64,000 nt of DNA, taken from NCBI GenBank assembly GCA_036924085.1, contig JAVGWX010000002.1:86050704-86114703 (forward strand), in the 5' to 3' direction. The notes beneath the pieces are model-generated. The model saw nothing but the letters and a program-made list of their open reading frames with translations. It did no database searches and had not been told where the DNA came from. Within the stretch, counting starts at the first letter, position 1; every line of letters begins with the position of its first letter. The position numbers and the translations under genes were made by a program. Shown piece by piece: positions 21,011 to 31,654 of the stretch. The stretch comes from Ariolimax columbianus (Eukaryota > Mollusca > Gastropoda > Stylommatophora > Arionidae).

Positions 21011-22395
21011 AGCAAACACAATATTATGCGTACGAGTGAAAATGGATAAAAACTGCTGGAATTCTCCACACAAAAAAATCAAAAAATCTTTGCATCACAA
21101 ACGAATACTTTGCAACAAAAGATCGCTTTAAGGTACCGTGGAAACACTCTAGATCCGGTAATTTGCACCAACTGGACTTTAGTATCACCAGAAGACATCA
21201 TCTGAATCACACACAATTAACACGCAGCTACCCGAGTGCTGACTGAAATTGATCACACGTTGATTGATCGCACGTTGATTGTTGCCCACGTCAAGCTGAG
21301 ACTTAAGAGAATCTCTACAGTGAAGCACAAACCCATTTTGAGGATAAATTTAGTCAACACCAAGGATCCACAAAAGTGTTTCAAGTTTCAACAGCAGCTT
21401 GCAGATGTTCTCACTGATACATCATGAGACTACAACTAGTGAACGGTGTGATGTAATCAAAGAAGCTAAACTCAAGGCAGCGGTAACAGCTTATAGCATT
21501 AGAGAACACAGGAATCAACAATGGTTTTAGACAAATAGTCAGATACTGCAGCTTTTGATTGACAGGAAAAAGGAACCACTACTAAGAAACAAAGACAAAA
21601 CACGAAACACTCTAAATGTATTGAAACAAGAGGGAAAATAAATGCAAGGGACAGCTTGACAGTCTGCACATGACTATTGGAAACAGTTATGTGAGAATAT
21701 CTAAGATGCCTTCAATAACGGTAACCTCAGAGGCATGTATGAAGGGAAAGTCATCGGCCCAACATTGAAAAAGAGTGCGCCGCTAAAAGATTTATCTCGG
21801 GAGATCATTACTGATAAGAGGAAGCAGACAGATGGGTAGAGCACTATCTTGAACTCTACTTAAGCGAGACAGAGCTAATAGAAGATGTCATCAATGCCAT
21901 CGAGGCCATGCCAACTCTGGACAAGCTCGACTCGCTGCCAACCGTGGCAGAAGTTAACTGCACTTTTGCTGAACTTGCTTCTGGCAAGGCCCCTGGAAAG
22001 GATGGAATCCCAATACAGATCATCAGGAGTGGAAAGGACATACTTGCTCCACAGATATATCATTTGATAACATTATGCTGGCATGAAGGACAGGTCCCGC
22101 AGGATTTCAAATATTCGAGCATTGTAACCTTGTACAAGAACAAGGGGGACGGGAGTGACTGCAACAACTTCAGAGAATATACTTGCCAGAATTGTTCTGT
22201 GCAGACTCCAGTTCCTAGGAGACCAGTGCGGTATTTGTGTGTTTAGTTCTACCACAGATATGATATTCTCGTAACGACAGTTGTAAAAGAAATGCAGAGA
22301 ACAAAAGCAACCGTTGTATATTGCCTTCATAGATCTCACGAAGGCATTTGAGAGTCTTAACACAACCAGTTTATCCCACTTCACCAAACAAACTC
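21011..22395 (+). mobile_element. LINE-A, inverted 5' part of the same copy
   Basis: Plus strand. It starts in the endonuclease domain (ENG then KLLEF at about 21033-21055), LCITNEYFATKDRF, LHQLDFSITRRHHLNHTQLT and TLIVAHVKLRLKRIS (end of EN). The linker AAVTAYSIREHRNQQWF follows, then RT N-terminus FAELASGKAPGKDGIP, HLITLCWHEGQVPQDFKYSS and IVTLYKNKGDGSDCNNFRE. Frameshifted continuation includes KKCREQKQPLY and AFIDLTKAFESL near 22324-22360. It stops at the residue block where the minus-strand half at 21010 begins, so the two halves make one element without overlap. Confidence 0.8.
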
Positions 22396-23135
22396 TAACA
22401 ATAACTGTGAGTATCCAATTTATTTTTGAATGTAATAACTGACCCTGCCCCTGCATTTCAAGCATTGACCACTGTCCGACTAAAAAATAAAATATTTGTT
22501 TCTCATTTGAACATATTTTTAAACAATTTGAAGCTGTACTCTCTTGTTCTTGAAGCCAGTTGTACTTTGAAAAACTTCCTATTGTCCAATGTGTCCTTTT
22601 CCTTGATTATCTTATGACCTAGTATTAAATCACCACTAATTCTTCTTTGTTCTAGACGTTGTAACTGGAATCTCATGATCAGTTTTGCCGCTCTTCTTTG
22701 CATCCTTTCTAGCATGTTTATATTCCCTCTACGATAATGACTTCACACCTGATCACAGCACTTCAATTTAGGTCTCACCAATGTTATATTCAGTGTAACT
22801 ATCACTTTCTCGCTCTTATATGTAAATGTTTCTCTTTATTATTGCACTAGTATTTTTCACTGCCACCTTGACTTGCTTCCGTACTTACTTATATGATATA
22901 TTATAATCCCGAGTCCTCTTTCCTGTTTTATTTTCCAAATATTGTTCTCTTCCATCCTGTAAATATATTCCTTATTCAATCTTCCTATGTGAATTTCTGT
23001 ACACTTTTCTACATTAAGTTTCATCTGCCAGCTATCATTCTATTTTAAAATCGCATCTAAATCAGATCTCAATAGATCTACCTCTGCCTGAGATGAGACC
23101 CTGCCACATAGTCTAATATCCATGGGTATACTAAA
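22396..23135 (-). mobile_element. CR1-like LINE, remainder of interrupted copy
   Basis: Minus strand: LERMQRRAAKLIMRF, LQRLEQRRISGDLI, LGHKIIKEKDTLDNRKFF, ASRTREYSFKLFKN. Upstream the plus-strand reverse shows the LRSDLD and GRVSSQAEVD type blocks near 23040-23110. It lacks the terminal 3' piece, which lies at 19700-19785 on the other side of LINE-A. Confidence 0.8.
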
Positions 23136-23318
23136 GCAGGTGAACCTGGGCTCTCCTGGCTGTAGTGTAATGCAAGACTATCTGGCAGGCTCCCATCTAA
23201 GGAATTGAGAACGATAACAAACTCATATAAATATGTGGAGTCAAATTGAGAATTACAGCGATTAAAAATGGGAAAAACTGTGGAAATGAATAACATTGAA
23301 GAAACGATAATTCATTAC

Positions 23319-23420
23319 AGTGGAATCTCACTATTCTTGCACAATTCGCTCAAATAGGTTGCTCGAATTGCGATTTGTTCAAATTCCGAATAAATTTTTA
23401 CACAATAAAATAATGTAAGT
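23319..23420 (+). repeat. possible pogo/Tigger-type terminal repeat
   Basis: CAGTGGAATCTCACTATTC after TTA resembles the CAGTGGAACCTCGNTTA ends of pogo-like DNA transposons. It is followed by TTGCTCGAATTGCGATTTG. No second terminus or transposase was found. Weak. Confidence 0.3.
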
Positions 23421-23469
23421 TTGATCCGTGAATTAATCCGTTTTTCCAGATGGTTGAATATGTAATAGT

Positions 23470-23914
23470 CATTGGCTCTTTCCATTAAACCAGACGATAG
23501 TTAGTTGTGCTTTGAAAAAACGGATGTAACTGCAGTCCATGATAATAACAGATATGACTCGTAAGACCAATTCGTGCAGAAAATCGACTTCCGCAATTTG
23601 ACGCAAAGAAAATCGAGTGTATTTTCATATGGTGTAGTGTGTCTTCTCAGACGCTGAGGCTTTAGAATATCCGCAATCAGCATCTCATTTGTCCGTATTA
23701 TATGCCTAATCCTACACTTCCATATAACACGATCAATGGCGTCTTGCTAACATGATTCCAAATCGATGTTCGCATGATTCATATCGCGCCTCCAAACGTC
23801 CTTGTACTGAAGTAATGATTGGCCTCTGGACCTTTTCCCAAACTTTAATTCCCTTTAGAGAAGATGTGTTGGTATTTTGTCATCCTCCATCCTCCGAGTA
23901 TTATTGAATGCTAC
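23470..23914 (-). mobile_element. LINE-A 3' end fragment
   Basis: Minus strand: RRMEDDKIPTHLL, FGKRSRGQSLLQYKDVWRR, DMNHANIDLESC, RTNEMLIADILKPQRLRRHT (compare KTQRLRKHVPP at 19834), then a worn finger (FLCVKLRKSI...NWSYESY) and YYHGLQLHP-like 3' UTR sequence in another frame. It ends in the GGAAAGAGCCAATG block at about 23471-23485. Upstream it is joined directly to an endonuclease fragment at 23915. Confidence 0.8.
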
Positions 23915-24163
23915 TTAATGCATTGCAAAAAAGCTGTTGCCGTGATAGATGTTGTGGGTCTTGGACAGAAAAGCTAGTTTATGGCCTGCATCGTTAAATA
24001 TGGAAGCGGAGTGTGGACCGACATATCGTTCTCCATATTTCCTAGATCCAAAGCGGCCATTGAAGTCTCCGATGACCAGTTTGTAGTAAATGTGGCATTC
24101 TCTGAGCGTGTCCATGAGCTGGTCATATATTTCTTCGTGCTCTTCCTCTTCTCTGTCTGCAGT

Positions 24164-24492
24164 TGGGGCGTAGACTTGAATAATAGAGTGGTCGAGTCCC
24201 CGGCTGATGGATAGTTCTAGGGGCGTAGACTTGAATAATAGAGTGGTCGAGTCCCCGGCTGATGGATAGTTCTAGGGGCGTAGACTTGAATAATAGAGTG
24301 GTCGAGTCCCCGGCTGATGGATAGTTCTAAGGGCGTAGACTTGAATAATAGAGTGGTCGAGTCCCCGGCTGATGGATAGTTCTAGGGGCGTAGACTTGAA
24401 TAATAGAGTGGTCGAGTCCCCGGCTGATGGATAGTTCTAGGGGCGTAGACTTGAATAATAGCGATGTTGAGTCCCCGGCTGATGGATAGTTC
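24164..24492 (-). repeat. 54-bp in-frame minisatellite inside LINE EN codons
   Basis: Six near-identical 54-bp units; the last has a few substitutions (GCGATGTTGAG in place of GAGTGGTCGAG). Each unit encodes 18 residues on the minus strand ending IIQVYAP, the conserved EN beta-strand motif, so the array preserves the LINE frame. Confidence 0.9.
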
Positions 24493-24730
24493 TAAGACAG
24501 AGAGGCGGTGGTTGATGAAGCGTACGTCTTGTATTTGGCTAGTTATATGTGGTGGAACTATGAAGCCAACACCACCTGACGTGCTGCCTACTTTACGCGC
24601 TCCTAAGTATATTCTTGTTCCGTCGTGTCATTGTGCTGTCATTTGTTCTCTTCTTTTTGTCTCGCATAAGCCTATCACATCGTATGTGAAACTGTCTGCC
24701 TAACTGACGAGAGCACTGAGTTGTGCTGAC

Positions 24731-24993
24731 GAGCAGATGGAGCGATAGTTGTATGTGCCGAACAGATGGGGCGACAGTTGTATGTGCCGAGCAGATGGTG
24801 CGACAGTTGTATGTGCCGAGCAGATCGGTCGACACTTGTATGTGTCAAGCAGATGGAGCGAGAGTTGTATGTGCCGAGCAGATGGAGCGATAGTTGAATG
24901 TGTCGAACAGATGGGGCGACAGTTGTATGTGCCAATCAGATGAAGCGATAGTTGAATGTGTCGAACAGATGGGGCGACAGTTGTATGTGCCGA
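24731..24993 (-). repeat. 29-bp minisatellite inside LINE EN codons
   Basis: Nine units of 29 bp with core CAGATGGGGCGACAGTTG. On the minus strand one frame reads GTYNCRTICSA, the N-terminal EN motif (TYNxRS). As 29 is not a multiple of 3 the reading cycles through three frames, so the array destroys the ORF. Confidence 0.9.
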
Positions 24994-25679
24994 CTGAGCG
25001 ATGGGTTATCCGTGTTCGTTCTCTTGTTTTCTTGGTGATCTGGGGCCTTGTGAGGTCTTTGTCTGCTGTCTGATTGTCACGTTTTGTTGGTGGGTTGTCG
25101 GTTGTTGAGGTCGTTTTCGTTTGATTTGTCTGTAGCCTATAGTTCCTTTTCTGCCTAGCTGGCTGGGCTTCGACAGTGTTAGGTGACGTTTGAAGTTAAG
25201 CTATTGGTTCGGCATTTATGTTCGCTTTGTTCTTATTTCTTTTACTCCCTCTCTTCCCTTGGGGCAGCTTTCTTCAGATGTGCGGGGCTAGAGTCCTGTT
25301 AAGGGTTCTGAGATATGATAGTGTTTTTTAACTTGGGCTGCTGCGGAATGGTAGGAAGGTGTCACTAGCCTGAGTGTTATGAGACGGTCCCTTGAGTACT
25401 TCTCCTTTGTAGGGTTGAAATGGCCGGTGAGGTGTTCGGCTGTGCTACTAAGCCAGGCTTTGACCGCTAGTTTGACCTAGTTTCTATCTAGCGTTGTGGC
25501 GTGGTGCAAGCGATATTCGCTGCATTAGGGAAATAAGAGGAGTTATTGCACAACAGTTGGATTAATCTATCTGTATCTATCTAGATGCAGGTTAAACACA
25601 AACTATAGTTATAGGTACAAGCTATCACAGGGTTGTCACTGGTGTAATTAATAGTCTATTTAGGAATTAGAAAACATCC

Positions 25680-25938
25680 ACAGATATCACAAACACCGAA
25701 GCGAGCATGCCAGCGACCTGTAACTTGTAAGGCGCGGCCATCATATTTTAAGAAATATTTCACAGAAACGGTGGACCCACATCAGTCCCAATGGCGAACA
25801 CCACCACGAACTCGACCCGTCCTTTCCAGCCACCGAATCGTTACCGATATTAGCTGATAACTGAGAATACGCAGGAGAGTGATACCCTAATATACACCAA
25901 CGGTTCAGAGATGCGCATTGGTACATCAGGCTGGGGCT
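25680..25938 (+). pseudogene. RNase H-type LINE fragment, left part
   Basis: Plus strand ends with SDTLIYTNGSEMRIGTSGWGF, the first RNase H strand (family form YTDGSV...SGWGF), with the first catalytic Asp changed to Asn. The reading is cut at 25938 by a CR1-like insertion and resumes at 26213. Confidence 0.65.
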
Positions 25939-26212
25939 TCTAACTTAACTTAACTTAACGTTTTTATACTAGTTTAGAAGACTCATCACAGTCTGTATAC
26001 AACCAGTTACATTTGCATTACCCTGCTCTAAAATTTATGCGCATCCATTCTATTCTTAAATGCATTAACTGTGCCTGCCTCCACTACCATCTGGGGCAAT
26101 GCATTTCAAGCATTCACCACTCTCTGACTAAAAAAATATTTCTTAGTATCCAATCTGGACCTTTCTTTAGTTAATTTGTATATGTGCCCTCTTGTTCTCA
26201 TTGGTTCTAGGC
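25939..26212 (-). mobile_element. CR1-like LINE 3' end inserted in RNase H LINE
   Basis: Plus strand starts with CTTAACTTAACTTAACG (the element's 3' tail reversed) and continues with ACTAGTTTAGAAGACTC, GCATTTCAAGCATTCACCAC and CCCTCTTGTTCTC. 5' truncated. TTCTA occurs at both junctions (about 25937 and 26207), a possible short duplication. Confidence 0.75.
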
Positions 26213-26700
26213 TAGAGTGAGAGGGCAGGCCACTGATGAGGGCAGTAGGGCATTCGTGTCAACAACCTCCAGTTTGAGAATGGAGACGGAAGCAGAGACC
26301 TCAACACTGAGATGGATATCTGAGGCTTCTATAACAAGGGCAGTCATCATTACATACGCGCAAGACGTACTTCAGAAGGTACAGAAGAGATGGCTAAGGT
26401 ACGAGTGGATAGCAGCTGTTGAGGCCTCATTTCTCCAGTAGTTGAGACGGATTTACTGTCCTGGTCGCGCTAGGGATCAGGGCAATGAAAGAGCTGACAT
26501 CTTAGCTTCACAAGCTCCCATCATTGGCTCGTTAATGATGGATAGGAGTGACATTTTGAAATCAATCAATGACCGCCTGTTAGATGAGGACACCGCAATA
26601 GATCAAGCACAATCCACAAGCTGCAAGGTTCCGACATTAAACAAGATTCGAGTGGAGTAGAGCACATGAAAGGACGGAACAAGAGAGTGAACAACCATCG
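26213..26700 (+). pseudogene. RNase H-type LINE fragment, right part
   Basis: Continues the RNase H domain: VRGQATDEGSRAFVSTTSSL, ASITRAVIITYAQDVLQKVQ (family form AIILTDSMNLLQKV), then after an in-frame TAG, IYCPGRARDQGNERADILAS (family form IYCPGHAGVKGNERAD; His changed to Arg) and MMDRSDILKSI. Several catalytic positions are altered; dead. Confidence 0.75.
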
Positions 26701-26761
26701 AGCTACAAAGACTATCAGCATTTAGACACTGCATCATTTCCTGAGCGAGACTGAGCACCTA

Positions 26762-27147
26762 TGTAGCAGATCCCACTGTTTACACTGGGGTATTCTAACT
26801 AAAACGTTACCACACTCAATCACAACATTCATGACCACATACTACAAATGACATAGCACACAGCAGGTGGCATATTTATTATATCATAATCTTGCAACAC
26901 TATTAAAGTTAGTGCAATGAAATTACAACACAATACAATACATATCATCTTAACTGAGTATTCATTTATATATGTTAATATAAATATTAAACTAAAGCGG
27001 AAAGTTTAAGCAGTAGCTATTGATGGAATTCCCAACTATCAAAACCCAATTCTATTGCCGTACACACATCACGCACCAATCCCGTTATCTGCATCCTCAA
27101 CACACTCTCAAAAAACACTTCCTCACTCAAATCCCCTCTGGCGTCGA
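26762..27147 (-). mobile_element. LTR fragment, left arm of inverted pair
   Basis: Starts TGTAGCAGATCCCACTG and continues CACACAGCAGGTGGCATATT, ATTGATGGAATTCCCAACTA and CCTCACTCAAATCCCCTCTG, matching the outer half of the LTR at 39883-40814 in the same orientation. It is cut off at about 27147. It is inverted relative to the LTR at 27865-29058. Related to, but diverged from, the complete element's LTRs. Confidence 0.8.
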
Positions 27148-27289
27148 TTCTTAGAAACAGAAACAGACATCAGTGGAAAGAGTCACTTTCAAAATTCAGT
27201 GAGATGAAAGTGATGTCTCAAGGATATCCCAGGTTAAGGAAAAGAAGAAGTAACTAATACATATGAAAATGTTTTCAAATGCTAAATGT

Positions 27290-27560
27290 ACACACCAAGC
27301 AAATCATGCATGGGCAGGTCACATATTGCGAGGAAACGTTGGCGATGGAGCACAGCGATAGCAATTGGGTTCTCTCCACGCAAAAAATATAGCGCAGTAA
27401 AGGCGTCCAATGCTTTGGTCAGACTCACTTGACGTCCCCAATAACATATGAGACTCTTCTGGAAGAGTTCTTACTACACACTGGACTTCCGAGGTCCGCG
27501 GGAGACGAACTTGAGACCCTCAGCTACGCAAAGGAACGAGTTATCAAAATTAAGATCAAG
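27290..27560 (+). pseudogene. LINE C-terminal relic between inverted LTRs
   Basis: Plus strand reads ANHAWAGHILRGNVGDGAQR near 27300-27360 (WxGHxxR motif), then RRPMLWSDSLDV in the next frame. Frameshifted and short. Confidence 0.4.
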
Positions 27561-27576
27561 AAGATGTGCATACATA

Positions 27577-27634
27577 TACACATACACACGCATACAGACA
27601 CATACACATACGTAAGTATTCACACATACGTAAG

Positions 27635-27665
<31 letters not shown>
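27577..27665. repeat. (CA)n microsatellite
   Basis: CA-rich run with ACATACG interruptions, ending in a pure (CA) stretch of about 26 bp at 27640-27665. Confidence 0.9.
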
Positions 27666-27669
<4 letters not shown>

Positions 27670-27864
27670 GATTTGTTGCTACAGTTTATATCTTGTCTTG
27701 TTTCTTTCCCAATGAAGCACACGACCCACTGCTGTAGCTAACACCCTTTGCAGAAAATATGCAAAAAATGTTATACTTGGCCTCGTGTGGCTGTAGTTTC
27801 TATTTTTAAAATATTTAAACAGGTTCCAGCGTAGCATGAGGGTTTAGGGCAGGGGTGATGTAGT

Positions 27865-29058
27865 CGGCGACTCTGAGAACGAAGGTACCTGAGTGTGTGC
27901 CAAGGTCACTCTCCATCTGGGCACTACGCCAAGGTCACTCACCGTCTCAACAAAGGAAATCGGAGTGGGGGAAAGAATGTGATGTGTACAGGTAGACTAA
28001 GAACTGACCACTAGCGTTGGGTTGTGGGGGATGAGTGATAGACAAGAGGGGTGCAGAGCTTGCTGCTTCTATTTGAGTGACAGGTCTTCAGAGGAATTCG
28101 TTCCAATAACGACTGAATAGATCCATCCCCCAGAGATCCATTGGATAGCGCTGATACTGCTTGAGAGTATAACATATTAGACAAAGTTTAGTTCAAGCAG
28201 ACTGGCCAGGGAATGAGAGCGAGAGGGAGAATTTAGATTGGAGTCTGTTTAGCTCACCGATTTGATAGAGGAGCGACTGATATACTGTTGTACGAATAGA
28301 ACAGGATCGCTCAAAAAGAATACGGCACTGAGTCTGGGCCAGTCGCTCAATTAGGTGTGTGTTGGGTGTTTTGAATCTAGAGGTAATCTGAATACACATG
28401 ACACCTTGTGAACGAGGTATGTCATGACGAGTTAAGCGAGTGTGTAGATCGACTAGGTGAGATCTAGATGTGTGTGTGGTGTGTATAGACACCGAGGGAA
28501 CGATGTATGTTCTAGAGTATGCGAGTGTACAGCTGTGTCTAGGAGAGATCTAGATGTGTGTGTGGTGTGCGTAGACGATGAATGTTTCAGAGCGTGTGTA
28601 TACGCAGATCGACTGAGTTGATAGATCATATGTGAGTATACGTAGAATATATTGAATGCATTATGTCCAAATCGCCCGCCTGAGGGGATTTCAGTGAGGA
28701 AGTGCTTTTTGAGAGTGTGTTGAGGATGCAGATAAGGGGAGTGGTGTATGATGTGTGTACGGCAATGGAACTGGGTTTTGATAGTTGGGAATTCCATCAA
28801 TAGCTACTGCTTAAAATTTCCGCTTTAGTTTAATATTTATATTAACATATATAAATGAATACTCAGTTAAGATGATATGTATTGTATTGTGTTGTAATTT
28901 CTTTGCACTAACTTTAATAGTGTTGCAAGATTATGATATAATAAATATGCCACCTGCTGTGTGCTATGTCATTTGCTGTGTGTGGACATGAATGTTGTGA
29001 TTGAGTGTGGTAACGTTTTAGATAGAATACCCTAGTGTAAACAGTGGGATCTGCTACA
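27865..29058 (+). mobile_element. solo-like LTR, right arm of inverted pair
   Basis: In LTR sense orientation: AAGGTCACTCACCGTCTC (27941), AACTGACCACTAGC, CAGAGCTTGCTGC, GAGTATAACATATTAGAC (TATA region, about 28163), AGAACAGGATCGCTCA, CGCCCGCCTGAGGGGATTTC, AATAAATATGCCACCTGC (poly(A) signal, about 28941) and a terminal ATCTGCTACA at 29058. Homologous to the LTRs of the 39.9-45.7 kb element but clearly older, with extra duplicated blocks around GATCTAGATGTGTGTGTG (28462 and 28549). The 5' boundary is approximate. Confidence 0.75.
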
Positions 29059-29249
29059 CAGGCATTGCAGTCGGGGATGATGTCTTAAGACATTATTGGA
29101 CTAGGTCTTTATATGTGAGGTTGGACAGCTCTCTACCTTGCTGCCTTGACTTCGCGAACTGTAGTCATGTACGTATTTATGCTGTGGTGTACACAGTTGT
29201 CACGACAAAATGCCTAACTCCGAAATTCTTAGCAAGACTAGCATGTGGA

Positions 29250-29560
29250 GCATTTAAAAAGCAAAAAGCCCAGATAAATTGTATGGAACATGTTGCCAAA
29301 GGGGTGCATGGCCGAACAGCTGCTATACGGTGAGTTCAGAACATGTAGACGCTCATCGGGGAGGGGGCGGGGCAGAATAAACGCTACACAAACTACTTGA
29401 TAGTGTCTCCGAAGAGCTTCATCATCACTGTGACCTCCTAGGAGTTGCTTGCACAGAGCCGTTCGTACTGCCGAGCAAGCATTCATCAAATCTCAGATCG
29501 CAGAGCGATACTCCATCGCGGAGGCTCAGAGAAACCGTGCCACCGGAAAGAGCAAAAACT
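29250..29560 (+). pseudogene. LINE-like fragment, C-terminal
   Basis: Plus strand carries MAEQLLYGEFR (LLYGEL motif of LINE C-termini) near 29310, then CTEPF and a SRRLRE-type block in mixed frames (29455-29540). The CTEPF/SRRLRE segment recurs reversed at 62520-62660, so it is repetitive. Assignment to one element is uncertain. Confidence 0.4.
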
Positions 29561-29639
29561 TCTTTTCGCTGACGATCGAACAGTCATGGCAACTTCATAA
29601 ATACAGTGGCAACAAGATATTGATTAACTAACCACAACA

Positions 29640-30290
29640 TGTAAGGAATACAAAATAAAAATCAACGTTAAAAAATATAGAATAGCCGGAGACATCAATA
29701 TCTTCATTGGATAGCAGGAAATCAAACAGATGAAACAGATTTCACATACTTAGGGAACACGTTTTCAGCAGACGGAAGAATTACAGCGGAAATCCAACAA
29801 AGATGCACTAAGGTAAATCAGATCATTGGAAATTAACTCCAATACTTGAGTGCAAGCACGTGACAATAACTATTAAAATAACTTTATACAACACGATTTT
29901 CGTCCTGATACTGTGCTATCAATATCAAAACTAGCATGAAATGAAAAACGACATATCGTAAAAGAAGGAATGAAATATCTGCGAAAAAAATATTATGACA
30001 CCAGTATTAGACTACATTAAAAGACATCAACTAAAATGGTTACCCGCCCCCCCTCCCCCCGCATCAAGACAACCACCACACAGACGAACCTCCCCCCCCC
30101 CCCCCCCAAACAACAAAAAAAAACAAACAAACATTTTATTTAGATACATCGAATTTAAGGCCGAAGACAGACCACGCTAAAGGTGGCTTACGGAAACATC
30201 TGAGGCGGTGAATGCCGCTGTGCATGATGCTACAGTCGGGCTCGTTAAGAGATTCTTCATAACCTGACGCTGAAAAGCATAACATCACTA
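29640..30290 (+). pseudogene. LINE C-terminal relic
   Basis: Plus strand, many frameshifts: NQEIKQ, DFTYLGNTFSADGRI-like reading near 29740-29790, TAEIQQRCTKVNQI, then TPVLDYIKRHQLKWL (30001-30045) and DRPR.RWL (30165-30190). A C-rich insertion with runs of C (30049-30107) breaks the frame. Typical of the RT-linked C-terminal domain of Jockey/RTE-like LINEs. Confidence 0.65.
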
Positions 30291-30608
30291 GCGAAAAAAA
30301 AGAAAGAAGAACCCAAAAACTGAATTGATTAAGTACAGTAACTATTCCAAAGTAGTGGAATGAGCAAGTATCTGCTGTTTTTCGCGCTTAGTTTTTTTTC
30401 TTTGTTTTTTTCAAGTACTCGTCGGACCAGCTGACTAGTGTCGAACAGACTGTCGTAATTAAATTTCTGGTGAAAGAATGTTCAAAATCCGTTGAAATTC
30501 GTCGTCGACTCTTTATGTGTATTTTGGGAACAAACTGTAGCACGTTCAATGTGTTTGAAGGGAGCAAAACTCTTACGTGAAGGTTGTGAATACATCGAGG
30601 TTGAGCCC

Positions 30609-30746
30609 CTCTCTATTCCACAATCCCTAAGACAGTCTCTATTCTACAATCCCTAAGGCAGTCTCTATTCTACGATCGCTAAGGCAGTCTCTATTCTACA
30701 ATCCCTATGACAGTTTCTATTCTACAATCCCTAAGACAGACTCTGT
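30609..30746 (+). repeat. 26-bp tandem repeat
   Basis: Five units of 26 bp with core CTATTCTACAATCCCTAAG, ending directly before repeat A copy 2. Confidence 0.85.
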
Positions 30747-30749
30747 TCG

Positions 30750-31118
30750 GGATCAAGATGCTGAGCAGCGCATGAGCTGCAGTGGTCAGCGACCGATAGC
30801 TGAGTGCTAGTGTCAGGGCCAGCGAACCATAGCTGCCAAGACCCTTCTACACCTCAACGCGGTGATCCAAGATAACAGGTTGCAACAGAGCAGACTGGCT
30901 AAGGGGAAGGGATCGAAGAGGGAATGCTAACCCGGTACTAAAAATATGTTTGCTGAAGTCGGATGTGTTAGACCGAAAGGTGCAAATATCGCAGTCAAGC
31001 TGTAAACTACGACACAACGCATTCCGTTCTCTGGACTACATTCTGCTACTGAAGCCCTTTTAGGATTTGGTAGTGGTAGATTGAGAACGAACGAACGAAG
31101 AAGAAGAAGAAGAAGAGC
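30750..31118 (+). repeat. dispersed repeat A, copy 2 with (GAA)n tail
   Basis: Most complete copy: starts GGATCAAGATGCTGAGCAGC, then GAGCTGCAGTGGTCAGCG, AAGACCCTTCTACACCTC, GAAGGGATCGAAGAGGGAAT, TGCTGAAGTCGGATGTGT, GTGCAAATATCGCAGTC, CGACACAACGCATTCCG, TGGACTACATTCTGCTAC, GAACGAACGAACGAAG and a (GAA)n tail at 31097-31118. SINE-sized (about 370 bp). An A-box-like TGAGCTGCAGTGG and a B-box-like GGGATCGAAGAGG are present but degenerate. Confidence 0.85.
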
Positions 31119-31164
31119 CTCTGGAAGTTCGACCGAAAAGTATCATTACGAGTGACGCATACAC

Positions 31165-31580
31165 AATGCCGAAAAAGTCATTGTGAACGATTGGCGAGTT
31201 ACTGTTGGCAAAGTGGCGATTGTCATTAGGGATCACCTCAATTTTCATCAAGTTTCCTGTCGATGGGTGACGAAACAACTGAATTTTGACTAAAAAGATG
31301 TCCTCCGTCACGACAAAGAAAGACCCCGTACGGCCGACAAAACTCTGCCTAGTTAGTGACCAATTGCATTGGTCTTACAGCTCCGAGTGATTTTCACCTT
31401 GCCCCTCTGAAAGAGCATCTCGAAGGACAAAAGTTTCACGCGGATGATGAAGTGCGTCAAGAATTCCTTCACTGGCTCAGCAACCAACCAACAGAATTGT
31501 ACGCAGCGGAATTCATAATTTCAAAGCCAAATGGGACGAATGTATTGCACTGGCAGGTGACTACGAGAAAAAATAGTACT
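31165..31580 (+). pseudogene. mariner-like transposase, internally deleted
   Basis: Plus strand: NDWRVTVGKVAIVIRD and LNFHQVSCRWVTKQLNFD (helix-turn-helix region; family form KVCARWVPKQLT), then HDKERPRTADKTL (family form HDNARPHTA; one catalytic Asp block changed to HDKERP), then APSDFHLAPLKEHLEGQKFH and ADDEVRQEFLHWLSNQP, and an ALAGDYEKK end in another frame. The middle of the catalytic domain is missing. Followed within 80 bp by a 61-bp satellite. Confidence 0.8.
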
Positions 31581-31654
31581 GGTAATTTAAATTCCTTTTT
31601 CACATTTGTCTATCAATTATATCAGTCCGGACACTTATTGGGCTGTCTTCATTT

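Larger units (their letters stand above)
23915..25450 (-). mobile_element. LINE endonuclease region with two internal minisatellites
   Basis: Minus strand. From 5' to 3': a poorly conserved leader (25450-25000), an array built on the first EN motif (GTYNCRxICSA; 24731-24993), SFTYDVIGLCETKRR (EN motif DVIGLCET-K, about 24690-24650), SGGVGFIVPPHITSQ (about 24570), NHRLSVLELSIS, a second array built on LELSISRGLDHSIIQVYAP (24164-24492), then YDQLMDTLRECH, KLVIGDFNGRFGS (catalytic GDFN), FNDAGHKLAFLSK and HNIYHGNSFF. The remaining EN and the RT are missing; a LINE-A C-terminus follows. Either an internally deleted LINE or two fragments joined. Confidence 0.8.
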
